Program-made: the position numbers and the translations under genes
Origin: Litorilituus sediminis
GTDB taxonomy: Bacteria > Pseudomonadota > Gammaproteobacteria > Enterobacterales > Alteromonadaceae
Assembly (NCBI RefSeq): GCF_004295665.1
Contig: NZ_CP034759.1
Coordinates: forward strand, 3,348,001 to 3,412,000
Direction of reading: 5' to 3'
Length of the DNA: 64,000 nt
Notes under the pieces: generated by a model
The model's database searches: none
What the model was told of the DNA's origin: nothing
What the model saw: only the letters and a program-made list of their open reading frames with translations
Shown here: in pieces, positions 55,454 through 64,000 of the stretch
Numbering within the stretch: the first letter of the stretch is position 1
How the letters are laid out: each line of letters opens with the position of its first letter

Positions 55454-58400
55454 GTGTTCTATCAAGCAACAAAAAATACGGTTTTTAGACGATACAATTT
55501 TGCCGTTGTCATTACCTTTGTTGTTATTATTCTCATTGCCTTAAGTGTCGCTTCTATTCGTTACTATAACGAATTGTCTGAGCATAAAGCGCAAGGACTT
55601 GCGGAATTAGCGCAAGATGCTTCGCAGCTAAATGCCATATTATTAAAAAGTGTACAGGCAGTAAACGGAATTCAAGAGTATGCTCAATACTTATTAGCAA
55701 CGCCCGAAGCATTGCCAAATTATTCTCCGCCGTTATTACAAGATGGCGAGTCCTTTTATTTATCTAAACGTAACCATGACGTATTAGTGCAGGGGAAGCG
55801 TCTTACGGGGAATATTACTGGTATAGGGAAACTATCACAGTTTAATGAGCTTAAACGTTCTGAAATTGCCATGGCAAATGCGCTAATGCCCGCCTTTATG
55901 TCGGCGCAAAAAGTGATTGAAGAAGCTACGTGGTTTTATTATGTCTCTTATCAAAACTTTGTTGGTTTATACCCTTGGGTTGATAGGGATATATGGCAGT
56001 TTAATACTGAAATGCTCTCAAACCCTCATAATACTGCGCTGAAGCAGTTAACCGAAGAAACTAATCGCTTGTTATGGTCTCCGCCTTATTTAGACTCTGC
56101 TGGTAGTGGTATGAATGCTTCCTTAGGCAAAGGCGTGTTTTATCAAGGCAAGTTGCTTGGCTCAATCGTCATTGATATCAACTTAGCTCGATTACATCGA
56201 AGTTTGCCTGAGTTAAGCAAAGCCAATCAAGGCTTAGTGCTTTATAACCAAGAGAATCATATTTTACTGTTTAAGCGTTTAGGTAGAGAGCCGCTTAGTT
56301 ATCGTGCTTCTTGGCAGGAGTTAGTGCCGGAATCATTAAACCATTTAAGTGCTTTAAATTTAGCGCAGTTAGGGGATTCTATCCGTTTAGGGAATTGGTT
56401 AATTGAGAAGCAAGCATTAGAAGTCAATGGTTGGACTTTGCTGAAGTATCAGTCATATGATGATTTTACCCAGCCGTTAATCAATCGCTTTTTATTTATT
56501 TTTGCCATGTTATTTATTGGTTTATTAGCCTTTTTGATGCTAGTAAACGCCATGACAAGACGGACATTTATTAAGCCGACCACTGAATTTATTCGTCATA
56601 TTGAATATTGCGCAGAGGGTGATCCTGGCAAAGTAAAACCAACCGCTGATTGGCTGCATTGGTTTCAAGTAGTTGAAGATATATTTACGCAAAACAGAAG
56701 TTTATTGCTGCAATTAAAAGAGCAAAATGATGTCTTGGATAGCCGGGTCATTGAAAAAACCAAAGCGCTACAAGAGACCAGTGCTCAGCATCAACGAGAT
56801 TATGTCTTACTTCGCTCAGTTATGAATGCCATTCCTGAGTTGATTGTCTTTAATGATCCTAATGGTTTATTGATAGGTTGTAACCAAGCCTTTGAGCGAT
56901 TAACTCAGCACCAAGAGCAAGATATGTTAGGGCAAAAAGCAGTGACTTTTATGCCAAGGGCGTTAGCGAAAGAAATTAATTATTTAAACGCCAGCAGTGA
57001 TGATGTTTACCCGCAACAAGCATTAATAGAGGCAGGTGATTATATTTACCAAGGATTTTGTGGACAATTTATTAATGAGCAAGGTCAAGTACTAGGGACC
57101 ATTACCATATTACGGGATGTAACTAAGCAGCAAGCGACACAAAAGGCGCTGGAAAAAGCCAAGAACCAAGCGGAATATGCTAACCAAGTAAAAATCCAAT
57201 TTCTTGCCAACATGAGTCATGAAGTTAGAACGCCGATAAATGCGATGCAAGGCATGATGGACTTGTTAAGTCATACCAAGCTTAATTCGCGCCAGGCTCA
57301 TTATTTACACAATGCCCAAACCGCGTCAGTAACGTTATTGCACTTAGTCAATGAACTATTAGATTTATCTAAAATTGAAGCGGGCAAAATGGTGATCTCA
57401 AAAGAAACCGTAGATTTGGCCGAGGTGGTGGATAAAGCCGTTAAACTCAATATTGCTAATGTTGATAGCGATAAAGTGAGTTTAGAGATTGAGCTTGCTG
57501 CTGATGTGCCTTATCAGGTGATTAGTGATGAAATGCGTTTAGTGCAAGTTATCGCGAACTTATTTAACAATGCGATAAAATTTACCGAGCAAGGTTTTGT
57601 TAAGCTAAGCATAGATAGCATTGCCTCAGGTACTGACAATACACTAGTACGTTTTCGCATGCTAGATAGCGGCATTGGCATAGCTAAAGAGAAGCAAGGT
57701 CATCTTTTTCAGGCTTTTAGTCAGGCGGATGAGTCCATGACTCGAAAATATGGTGGCTCAGGTTTAGGTTTGTCTATTTGTCAGCAAATTATTAAGTTGC
57801 TGGGGGGAGAAATTAACTTAACCAGTGAGTTGGGTAAGGGCTGTGAGCTGAGCTTTGTATTACCTTTTAAGGTCGTTGCTGTAAGTAATAACCAGCAGGT
57901 TGATAAGGTTACTTTATGTTCAGCTTTACCTGTTTTACCTCAGACATTTATTGATAACTTACCTAATTACAATTGGCAGCTTGAGACACTGTCACAGGGA
58001 GAAGCGCCAAGTGAGCTTAGTGATAATAACACTAGGGTGTTGCTCGTAAATCAAGAACAATTAACTGAAGATTTCTATCAAAACTTACTGACAGATAACA
58101 GTATACGTTTATTAGCGCTTTGTCAGCCAACAATGACTCAGTTAACGCCTAAGGTGAGTGAATTACTTGAAGCATTAGCGATGCCTTATATTTTACTTGA
58201 TATGCCTTTATATCGATTTTCGCTTGATCAGCTTGTTGCTAAGTTAGCAAGTAAGACTAGTGCTAAAAAAATAAGCCAAGACACGGTTAGAGAGAGTTCT
58301 CGAGATTTTGATAGTCAGCAAGCGGCAATAGAGCACAGTGAAGTTAATAAGGAAAATATTAGCTCAACAAGGGAAGTATCAGAAAGTAGTGAAGCGACTC

Positions 58401-58786
58401 TAGCTGGAGTTAATATCTTGTTGGTTGAAGATAACTTAGTAAACCAATTGGTTGCCAAAGAGTTACTTATTAAAATGGCTGCGCGCGTTACCATTGCAGA
58501 TAATGGTCAAAGTGCGCTTGATATTTTAACTGAAGATAGCTTTGATGTGGTGCTAATGGATATTCAAATGCCAATTATGGATGGCTTAACGGCTACGACT
58601 AAGATACGTGAGCAACCTTGCTTTGCACACTTGCCTATTATTGCAATGACAGCTCATGCCAGACCAGAAGATAAACAACGTAGTTTGGCGGTTGGCATGA
58701 ACTTACATATTTCAAAACCTGTCACTGAACAGGTGCTTTATCAAAGCATCAGCCAAGTAATTAACTTAGCTGATGAGCAAAGCTAG
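55454..58786 (+). CDS. Hybrid sensor histidine kinase/response regulator
   Basis: The 1110-residue membrane kinase has TM1 (about 17-37), a large periplasmic sensor (about 40-340), TM2 (about 345-365), a coiled coil, a PAS domain (about 455-560), HisKA with His589 in FLANMSHEVRTPINAMQG, an HATPase domain (NNAIKFTEQG, DSGIGIAKEK, GGSGLGLSICQQI) and a C-terminal receiver with Asp1036 in VLMDIQMPIMDG. Between HATPase and receiver is a ~180-residue degenerate receiver-like stretch. No Hpt domain is present, so a separate phosphotransfer protein is needed. The start is GTG. No partner regulator is adjacent. Confidence 0.94.
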   Translation: MFYQATKNTVFRRYNFAVVITFVVIILIALSVASIRYYNELSEHKAQGLAELAQDASQLNAILLKSVQAVNGIQEYAQYLLATPEALPNYSPPLLQDGESFYLSKRNHDVLVQGKRLTGNITGIGKLSQFNELKRSEIAMANALMPAFMSAQKVIEEATWFYYVSYQNFVGLYPWVDRDIWQFNTEMLSNPHNTALKQLTEETNRLLWSPPYLDSAGSGMNASLGKGVFYQGKLLGSIVIDINLARLHRSLPELSKANQGLVLYNQENHILLFKRLGREPLSYRASWQELVPESLNHLSALNLAQLGDSIRLGNWLIEKQALEVNGWTLLKYQSYDDFTQPLINRFLFIFAMLFIGLLAFLMLVNAMTRRTFIKPTTEFIRHIEYCAEGDPGKVKPTADWLHWFQVVEDIFTQNRSLLLQLKEQNDVLDSRVIEKTKALQETSAQHQRDYVLLRSVMNAIPELIVFNDPNGLLIGCNQAFERLTQHQEQDMLGQKAVTFMPRALAKEINYLNASSDDVYPQQALIEAGDYIYQGFCGQFINEQGQVLGTITILRDVTKQQATQKALEKAKNQAEYANQVKIQFLANMSHEVRTPINAMQGMMDLLSHTKLNSRQAHYLHNAQTASVTLLHLVNELLDLSKIEAGKMVISKETVDLAEVVDKAVKLNIANVDSDKVSLEIELAADVPYQVISDEMRLVQVIANLFNNAIKFTEQGFVKLSIDSIASGTDNTLVRFRMLDSGIGIAKEKQGHLFQAFSQADESMTRKYGGSGLGLSICQQIIKLLGGEINLTSELGKGCELSFVLPFKVVAVSNNQQVDKVTLCSALPVLPQTFIDNLPNYNWQLETLSQGEAPSELSDNNTRVLLVNQEQLTEDFYQNLLTDNSIRLLALCQPTMTQLTPKVSELLEALAMPYILLDMPLYRFSLDQLVAKLASKTSAKKISQDTVRESSRDFDSQQAAIEHSEVNKENISSTREVSESSEATLAGVNILLVEDNLVNQLVAKELLIKMAARVTIADNGQSALDILTEDSFDVVLMDIQMPIMDGLTATTKIREQPCFAHLPIIAMTAHARPEDKQRSLAVGMNLHISKPVTEQVLYQSISQVINLADEQS

Positions 58787-58789
58787 CTG

Positions 58790-59263
58790 TTAGCTTAGAC
58801 TTTTTGAGAAAAGTAATTCGAGCTTATTGATGGTTTCTTTTATTTTACTGACATCGGTTGGCGCGATAAAAATAGTGTCGTCACCAGCAATAGTACCCAA
58901 TACACCATCGCTTTTACTTAAACTGTCAAGTAAACGGGCAATAAGTTGTGCAGCACCTGGGCTGGTTTGAATGATGATCATAACATCATTGTGTTCAATC
59001 TCTAATACCAGCTGTTTTAACGGGCTTTGTGCTGTCGGTACGCCTAACTCGGCTGGCAAGCAATAGACCATTTCTTGACGAGCATTACGTGTTCGCACTG
59101 CGCCATATTTGCTTAACATGCGAGATATTTTTGATTGGCTGATGTTATCAAAACCACTTGCCTTTAAGGCATCAACAATTTCGCCTTGTGAGCCAAATTG
59201 CTCTTGTTTTAGTAAGTCTTTAAATGCTTGTACTAATGCTTCTTGCTTTTGTTGACCACTCAT
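58790..59263 (-). CDS. argR: Arginine repressor ArgR
   Basis: The 157-residue regulator controls arginine biosynthesis and catabolism genes and, in E. coli, cer-type recombination. The N-terminal winged helix (about 1-75; [30 protein letters not shown]) and the C-terminal arginine-binding hexamer domain ([35 protein letters not shown]) are complete. It is divergent from mdh, a conserved neighbourhood. It ends 3 bp from the convergent kinase gene. Confidence 0.96.
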   Translation of the reverse strand: MSGQQKQEALVQAFKDLLKQEQFGSQGEIVDALKASGFDNISQSKISRMLSKYGAVRTRNARQEMVYCLPAELGVPTAQSPLKQLVLEIEHNDVMIIIQTSPGAAQLIARLLDSLSKSDGVLGTIAGDDTIFIAPTDVSKIKETINKLELLFSKSLS

Positions 59264-59603
59264 ATTCTAAAATTTAAACCTTTACTTGTTGTTTTATTAA
59301 AACGCTGCTTTATTTTTAATGATTGTTACTACACATCGAGTATTCATTTTTATACATTAGCGCTTTAGATCATCATTAATTGATCCAAATAGCCTCATTT
59401 GTTGAAAATTAATACTAAAGTTGAGTTTTTAAGTCGCGTATTTAAATTTATTATACGTTATCGCATGACAAGTTAATAATAATTGTTTTTTACTTGCTTA
59501 TACTATATCTTTTGCGCAACAAATTTTTTACGTATTTACTCAAGTTTTGTCTTGAGTAAAGCAATAATTGCAGGTTAACCCCACTAAATTTCGGAGAAAT
59601 CAC
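59264..59603. other. Divergent intergenic region argR/mdh
   Basis: This 340-bp AT-rich region holds the promoters of both genes. A weak ARG-box-like sequence lies at 59339-59358, too poor to call. Nothing else with clear structure was seen; no small ORF with a ribosome site stands out. Confidence 0.5.
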
Positions 59604-60539
59604 ATGAAAGTAGCAGTTTTAGGTGCCGCTGGCGGTATTGGTCAAGCATTATCATTACTTCTAAAAACTCAATTACCAGCAGGCTCTGACTTATCATTAT
59701 ATGATGTTGCGCCAGTAGTTCCAGGTGTTGCTGTTGATTTATCACACATCCCAACGGCGGTAAATGTAGCTGGTTTTGGTCGTGATGATTTAGATGCTGC
59801 GCTAGCAGATGCAGATATCGTGTTAATTCCAGCTGGTATGCCACGTAAGCCTGGTATGGATCGTGCTGACTTATTTAATGTTAATGCTGGTATTATCAAA
59901 ACATTAGCCGAAGGCATTGTGAAGAACTGTCCTAAAGCTTTAGTTGGTATCATCACTAACCCAGTAAACGGCACTGTACCGATTGTTGCTGAAGTATTCA
60001 AAAAAGCAGGTACTTACGATAAAAACCGTGTATTTGGTGTAACCACATTAGATGTTATCCGCTCTGAAGCATTTGTTGCTGAGCTTAAAGGTTTAGATGT
60101 TTCTGAAGTGAAAGTTCCTGTTATTGGTGGTCACTCAGGTACTACAATTTTACCGCTTCTTTCACAAGTTGAAGGTGTTAGCTTTACTGATGAAGAAGTT
60201 GCTGCCTTAACACCACGTATTCAAAATGCTGGTACTGAAGTTGTTAACGCTAAAGCTGGTGGCGGTAGTGCGACACTTTCTATGGGCGCTGCAGCTGCGC
60301 GTTTCTGTATGTCTTTAGTGAAAGGCTTACAAGGTGAAGACGTTGTTGATTACGCTTACGTTGAAGTTGAAGGCGGTGACGCACCATACTTCGCACACCC
60401 AGTGCGTTTAGGTAAAGGTGGTGTTGAAGAAATCTTATCTTATGGCGAGCTAAGTGCTTTCGAACAAAAAGCAAAAGATGACATGCTTGAAACATTAAAC
60501 AAAGACATCCAAGAAGGTGTTGACTTTATGGCTAGCTAA
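59604..60539 (+). CDS. mdh: Malate dehydrogenase
   Basis: The 311-residue NAD-dependent enzyme interconverts malate and oxaloacetate in the TCA cycle. It starts [20 protein letters not shown] (dinucleotide fold), with substrate Arg residues in [14 protein letters not shown], the NAD/active-site part in [11 protein letters not shown] and the catalytic His in [15 protein letters not shown]. Length is as E. coli (312). The start is the ATG at 59604 with CGGAG in front. A strong terminator follows. Confidence 0.97.
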   Translation: MKVAVLGAAGGIGQALSLLLKTQLPAGSDLSLYDVAPVVPGVAVDLSHIPTAVNVAGFGRDDLDAALADADIVLIPAGMPRKPGMDRADLFNVNAGIIKTLAEGIVKNCPKALVGIITNPVNGTVPIVAEVFKKAGTYDKNRVFGVTTLDVIRSEAFVAELKGLDVSEVKVPVIGGHSGTTILPLLSQVEGVSFTDEEVAALTPRIQNAGTEVVNAKAGGGSATLSMGAAAARFCMSLVKGLQGEDVVDYAYVEVEGGDAPYFAHPVRLGKGGVEEILSYGELSAFEQKAKDDMLETLNKDIQEGVDFMAS

Positions 60540-60571
60540 TTTGCGCTAGCAAAAGCCCTAAAGCCTTATAC

Positions 60572-60610
60572 AAAAAAGCGCATTGCTGATATCAGCAATG
60601 CGCTTTTTTT
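60572..60610 (+). terminator. Rho-independent terminator after mdh
   Basis: A perfect 13-bp stem (GCGCATTGCTGAT / ATCAGCAATGCGC) flanked by A and T runs; it can also end transcripts on the other strand. Confidence 0.92.
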
Positions 60611-60655
60611 ATCTCTAAGTTAACCAACAAGTATTAACTTAACCGACAAGGTTTG

Positions 60656-61066
60656 TTAATTAACCCCTTGTGCTTGTAAATGCTCACTATAGGCTTTATC
60701 TGTTTCTAAAATATGATAGGTAAGCCAGTTTTTTAAGAATGCCATCACTTGTTCGGTAAGCTTTTCTTTTTGGTAATGATCAAACTTCTCTTTTAATTCA
60801 ATTAGCTGGACGATTAGCTCGTCATGTTGACGCTTGTGCTCTGTGCCGCCTTCATAATCATGTAAGTTAAAGAGCTTTTCTTCGTAGGCAAAGTGTTTTT
60901 GCGTGTAATGAGTTAGGTCGGTAAAGGTTTTTCGAAGTACTTCAATAGAGTCACCATTGTTCATGGCTTCATCTAATCGGTTGATTATATTCATGAGCTC
61001 TTTATGCTGCTGATCTATGCTGTCAATGCCAACACTGAGTTCTGCGGACCATTCTATTAACGCCAT
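60656..61066 (-). CDS. Bacteriohemerythrin
   Basis: The 135-residue protein is a single-domain hemerythrin that binds O2 at a di-iron site. The iron ligands are visible in order: SIDQQHKEL, HFAYEEKLF, EHKRQHDEL and YHILETDKAY. Such proteins store, sense or deliver oxygen, often to membrane oxidases or in chemotaxis. I start at the ATG of MALIEW (GGAGTGGTAGAT in front); the longer frame adds 31 unrelated residues. An FNR-type palindrome lies 125 bp upstream, suggesting oxygen-dependent expression. Confidence 0.92.
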   Translation of the reverse strand: MALIEWSAELSVGIDSIDQQHKELMNIINRLDEAMNNGDSIEVLRKTFTDLTHYTQKHFAYEEKLFNLHDYEGGTEHKRQHDELIVQLIELKEKFDHYQKEKLTEQVMAFLKNWLTYHILETDKAYSEHLQAQGVN

Positions 61067-61190
61067 ATCTACCACTCCATTATTCGATTTTATTATCATT
61101 GTAAATTTGTTTGATTCATTACTAAGTATAGCCTGATTAAAAATCAATCGACTTGGCAAATCATCATGGAGAAATTAATTAGAGTCGGTG

Positions 61191-61204
61191 TTGATGTAGA
61201 TCAA
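61191..61204. promoter_or_regulatory. Perfect FNR-type box upstream of bacteriohemerythrin
   Basis: TTGATGTAGATCAA fits TTGAT-N4-ATCAA at every fixed position. It lies between the ispB stop and the hemerythrin gene, about 131 bp before that ATG, and only the hemerythrin gene reads away from it downstream. A TATACT -10 candidate further down would put the box near -80. Confidence 0.6.
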
Positions 61205-61231
61205 AAAAGCGAGGCTAATTAACCTCGCTTT
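61203..61231 (-). terminator. Rho-independent terminator of ispB
   Basis: On the minus strand AAAGCGAGGTTAATT is followed by its partner AGCCTCGCTTTTTT, 28 bp after the ispB stop. Its end overlaps the FNR-type box by two bases. Confidence 0.8.
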
Positions 61232-61258
61232 ATATAAAGGGCATGTTAATTGAAAGTA

Positions 61259-62230
61259 TTATGCACTGCGATTTGCGGCAATATGTGCCAGTGATATCAA
61301 TGCTTGCTTATATTCAGAATCAGCTAATACATTCAGCGCTGTTATGGCTTTATCCGCTTCAATTTCAGCCTGCTTTTGCGTATACACTAACGATCCTGTC
61401 TCTGCCATGGCTTGTAGGATCTCATCTAAATGATCCATACCATTGCCATGTTCTATGGCATCACGAATTAATTGTTTTTGGCGTTCATTACCATGCTTCA
61501 TGGCATAAAGTAGCGGTAAGGTTGGTTTACCTTCAGCTAAATCATCACCGACATTTTTGCCCATTTCTTTGGCATCAGCAGTGTAATCCATAATGTCATC
61601 AACAAGTTGAAAAGCTGTGCCTAAATACTTGCCGTAATCAGCCATGGCATTTTCAATGGTTTCATCTTGATCGGCAACAACGGCAGCTAATCGTGTGGCA
61701 GCTTCAAATAGTTTGGCTGTTTTACAGTAGATAACCTGCATATAGCTTTCTTCGGTGGTATCAGGATCATTACAATTCATTAATTGTAAAACTTCACCTT
61801 CAGCAACAATATTAGTGGCATCAGATAAAATATCCATAATGCGCATATTATTTAGCTTGGTCATCATTTGGAAAGAGCGTGTGTAAAGGAAATCACCGAC
61901 CAATACACTGGCGCTATTACCAAATAGGGCATTGGCCGTTTCACGACCACGACGCATATTTGACTCGTCAACAACATCATCGTGTAGTAAAGTAGCGGTA
62001 TGGATAAACTCTATGATCGCGGCGATCGCACAATGATCTTTACCTTGATAATTTAATGCACTTGCCGCTAAAACTGTCAGCATGGGGCGCATTCTTTTAC
62101 CGCCGCCGTTAACGATATAAATACCTAACTGGTTGATTAAAGCGACATCTGATTGTAATTGATCATAAATAAGATCATTAACCACGCTCATATCATTTTG
62201 TGCTAATGCTTGTATTGCTTTTACATCCAT
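61259..62230 (-). CDS. ispB: Octaprenyl (polyprenyl) diphosphate synthase IspB
   Basis: The 323-residue enzyme makes the isoprenoid side chain of ubiquinone and menaquinone from IPP and FPP. The two Asp-rich motifs are LLHDDVVDESNMRRGR and FQLVDDIMDYT; VNGGGKRMRPML is the usual IPP-binding part. Length equals E. coli IspB (323). I start at the ATG of MDVKAIQ (62230), not at the upstream frame extension. It is divergent from rplU, as in E. coli. Confidence 0.95.
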   Translation of the reverse strand: MDVKAIQALAQNDMSVVNDLIYDQLQSDVALINQLGIYIVNGGGKRMRPMLTVLAASALNYQGKDHCAIAAIIEFIHTATLLHDDVVDESNMRRGRETANALFGNSASVLVGDFLYTRSFQMMTKLNNMRIMDILSDATNIVAEGEVLQLMNCNDPDTTEESYMQVIYCKTAKLFEAATRLAAVVADQDETIENAMADYGKYLGTAFQLVDDIMDYTADAKEMGKNVGDDLAEGKPTLPLLYAMKHGNERQKQLIRDAIEHGNGMDHLDEILQAMAETGSLVYTQKQAEIEADKAITALNVLADSEYKQALISLAHIAANRSA

Positions 62231-62386
62231 AACGATTAAATAGAAACCAACTTCTTTAAACTGTATAATATGAGGCAAAGTGTACACTAAAATTACTCTG
62301 AGAGAAGTTTTGTCGACGCTTTGTTTTAATTCTGTTAAGGAAAATAATAAAAATTGGAAAAAACAGAAAAATCATCGTATTTGTAC

Positions 62387-62415
62387 TTGCCCTATCTGCC
62401 ATCTTCGCGTAGAAT
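62387..62415 (+). promoter_or_regulatory. Promoter of rplU-rpmA
   Basis: TTGCCC and TAGAAT are 17 bp apart, followed by TCGCGCCC, the G/C-rich start region typical of growth-rate-controlled ribosomal protein promoters. The start of transcription should be near 62422, giving a leader of about 68 nt. Confidence 0.65.
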
Positions 62416-62489
62416 TCGCGCCCTATATTTTTAAATTTAGCGTCAAAAAACTTTATATTTATAAGTAAACGACGCATTACGGAGTAGCT

Positions 62490-62801
62490 ATGTACGCGGT
62501 ATTCCAAAGCGGTGGTAAACAACATCGTGTAACCGAAGGGCAAACAGTTCGTCTTGAAAAGCTAGAGCTTGAAGTAGGCGCAACAGTAGAATTTGATAAC
62601 GTATTAATGATCGCTAATGGCGATAACATCAACGTAGGTGCACCTTACGTTGCTGGTGGTAAAGTAGTAGCTGAGGTGGTAAACCAAGGTCGTGCAGACA
62701 AAGTTACTATTGTTAAGTTCAAACGTCGTAAGCATTCACGCAAGCAAGCGGGCCATCGTCAATGGTTCACTGAAGTGAAAATTACTGGTATTAACGGCTA
62801 A
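62490..62801 (+). CDS. rplU: 50S ribosomal protein L21
   Basis: The 103-residue protein binds 23S rRNA domain II. The start [25 protein letters not shown] is diagnostic and the basic segment [23 protein letters not shown] is the RNA-binding tail. Length equals E. coli L21. GGAG precedes the ATG. rpmA follows after 16 bp. Confidence 0.98.
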   Translation: MYAVFQSGGKQHRVTEGQTVRLEKLELEVGATVEFDNVLMIANGDNINVGAPYVAGGKVVAEVVNQGRADKVTIVKFKRRKHSRKQAGHRQWFTEVKITGING

Positions 62802-62817
62802 TTAGGAGCATTTTGAC

Positions 62818-63075
62818 ATGGCACATAAGAAGGCTGCAGGTAGTACACGAAATGGTCGCGATTCAGAAAGCAAACGCCTAGGTGTTAAGCGTTTCGGTGG
62901 CGAATCAGTTCTAGCTGGTAACATCATTGTTCGTCAACGTGGTACTAAGTTCCACGCTGGTAACAACATGGGTATCGGTAAAGATCACACTTTATTTGCT
63001 TTATCTGACGGTAAAGTTCAATTTGAAGTAAAAGGTCCAAAGAATCGTAAATACGTTAGCATCATCGCTGACTAA
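62818..63075 (+). CDS. rpmA: 50S ribosomal protein L27
   Basis: The 85-residue protein reaches the peptidyl-transferase centre with its N-terminus. [28 protein letters not shown] and [29 protein letters not shown] are typical. It starts directly with AHKKA, so no Firmicute-type N-terminal cleavage is expected. GGAG precedes the ATG, and a terminator follows. Confidence 0.98.
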   Translation: MAHKKAAGSTRNGRDSESKRLGVKRFGGESVLAGNIIVRQRGTKFHAGNNMGIGKDHTLFALSDGKVQFEVKGPKNRKYVSIIAD

Positions 63076-63093
63076 TATTTAGATAGATTTGAT

Positions 63094-63125
63094 AAAAACC
63101 TCGCTTCTTAGCGAGGTTTTTTTTT
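63094..63125 (+). terminator. Rho-independent terminator after rpmA
   Basis: AAAACCTCGC / GCGAGGTTTT with a short TTCTTA-type loop and a long T-run, 18 bp after the rpmA stop. obg must therefore have its own promoter or depend on read-through. Confidence 0.9.
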
Positions 63126-63230
63126 GCATATAAGATCATTTAAGTTTGGCTTGTGATTAATTAATTTAGATCATTTGGTATCAGATCTAAATCGTTTATA
63201 CTAGTACAGGTTAATGTACTAACAAATTAA

Positions 63231-64000
<770 letters not shown>

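Noticed and set aside
59339-59358. ARG-box-like sequence in the argR/mdh gap (ATTCATTTTTATACATT)
   Set aside because: At least two of the eight fixed ARG-box bases do not fit, and it is single; too weak to call autoregulation of argR.
59568-59603. N-terminal extension of mdh from a TTG
   Set aside because: The ATG at 59604 has a good CGGAG site and gives the exact family start.
61095-61109. Second FNR-like site nearer the hemerythrin gene (TTGATTTTTAATCA on the minus strand)
   Set aside because: The half-sites are 3 bp apart in TGATT/AATCA symmetry, not the TTGAT-N4-ATCAA spacing.

Overview
The window looks like the chromosome of a marine gammaproteobacterium of the order Alteromonadales, most likely Colwelliaceae (Colwellia/Thalassotalea/Litorilituus type). 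This rests on an AT-rich base composition, typical gammaproteobacterial gene orders (lptD-surA-pdxA-rsmA-apaH, djlA, rluA-rapA, argR/mdh divergent, ispB/rplU-rpmA-obg divergent) and the many c-di-GMP, chemotaxis and HDOD signalling proteins. The genus is an inference; no 16S or tRNA gene was seen.

Layout. 1-8.7 kb: 3' end of an alkaline phosphatase, a His-rich secreted protein, a VOC protein, mntP with a DUF1289 gene, an EAL protein, an outer-membrane-barrel candidate, rsuA, a 312-bp foldback element (MITE) and a small lipoprotein. 8.7-19.8 kb: a GAF-GAF-GGDEF-EAL protein, the proline catabolism locus (putA, an Lrp-type regulator, a HDOD protein, a neurotransmitter-sodium-symporter-type transporter) and a PAS-PAS-GGDEF protein. 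19.9-26 kb: a methyltransferase, an exported ATP-dependent DNA ligase, DUF3581, a GIY-YIG protein, arfB, DUF2797 and a second HDOD paralogue. 26.0-27.6 kb: a complete IS1182-family element inserted exactly at a transcription terminator hairpin, which is now present as a 23-bp direct repeat on both sides. 27.7-30.2 kb: a cold-shock gene with a consensus promoter and a long leader, and a chemoreceptor. 30.4-44 kb: the conserved outer-membrane biogenesis/ribosome maturation block (apaH, rsmA, pdxA, surA, lptD), djlA, an HD-GYP protein, DUF3530, rluA and rapA. 44.4-49.9 kb: PIN-PhoH ATPase, a complete IS5-family element, a small membrane protein plus TetR pair behind a 37-bp palindrome, a serine hydrolase and a nitroreductase. 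50-59 kb: an RND pump (permease before adaptor), a small membrane protein, a methyltransferase and a large hybrid histidine kinase. 59-64 kb: argR, mdh, bacteriohemerythrin with a perfect FNR-type box, ispB, rplU, rpmA and the start of obg.

Most of the window is ordinary housekeeping and signalling. The strongest signals outside the genes are the IS1182 insertion that duplicated and split a bidirectional terminator, the foldback element and a 56-bp relative sharing its ends, the near-perfect TetR-type operator, and the FNR box in front of the oxygen-binding hemerythrin. No CRISPR array, prophage, toxin-antitoxin module, rRNA or tRNA was recognised. Motif matches were made by eye; no database search was run.
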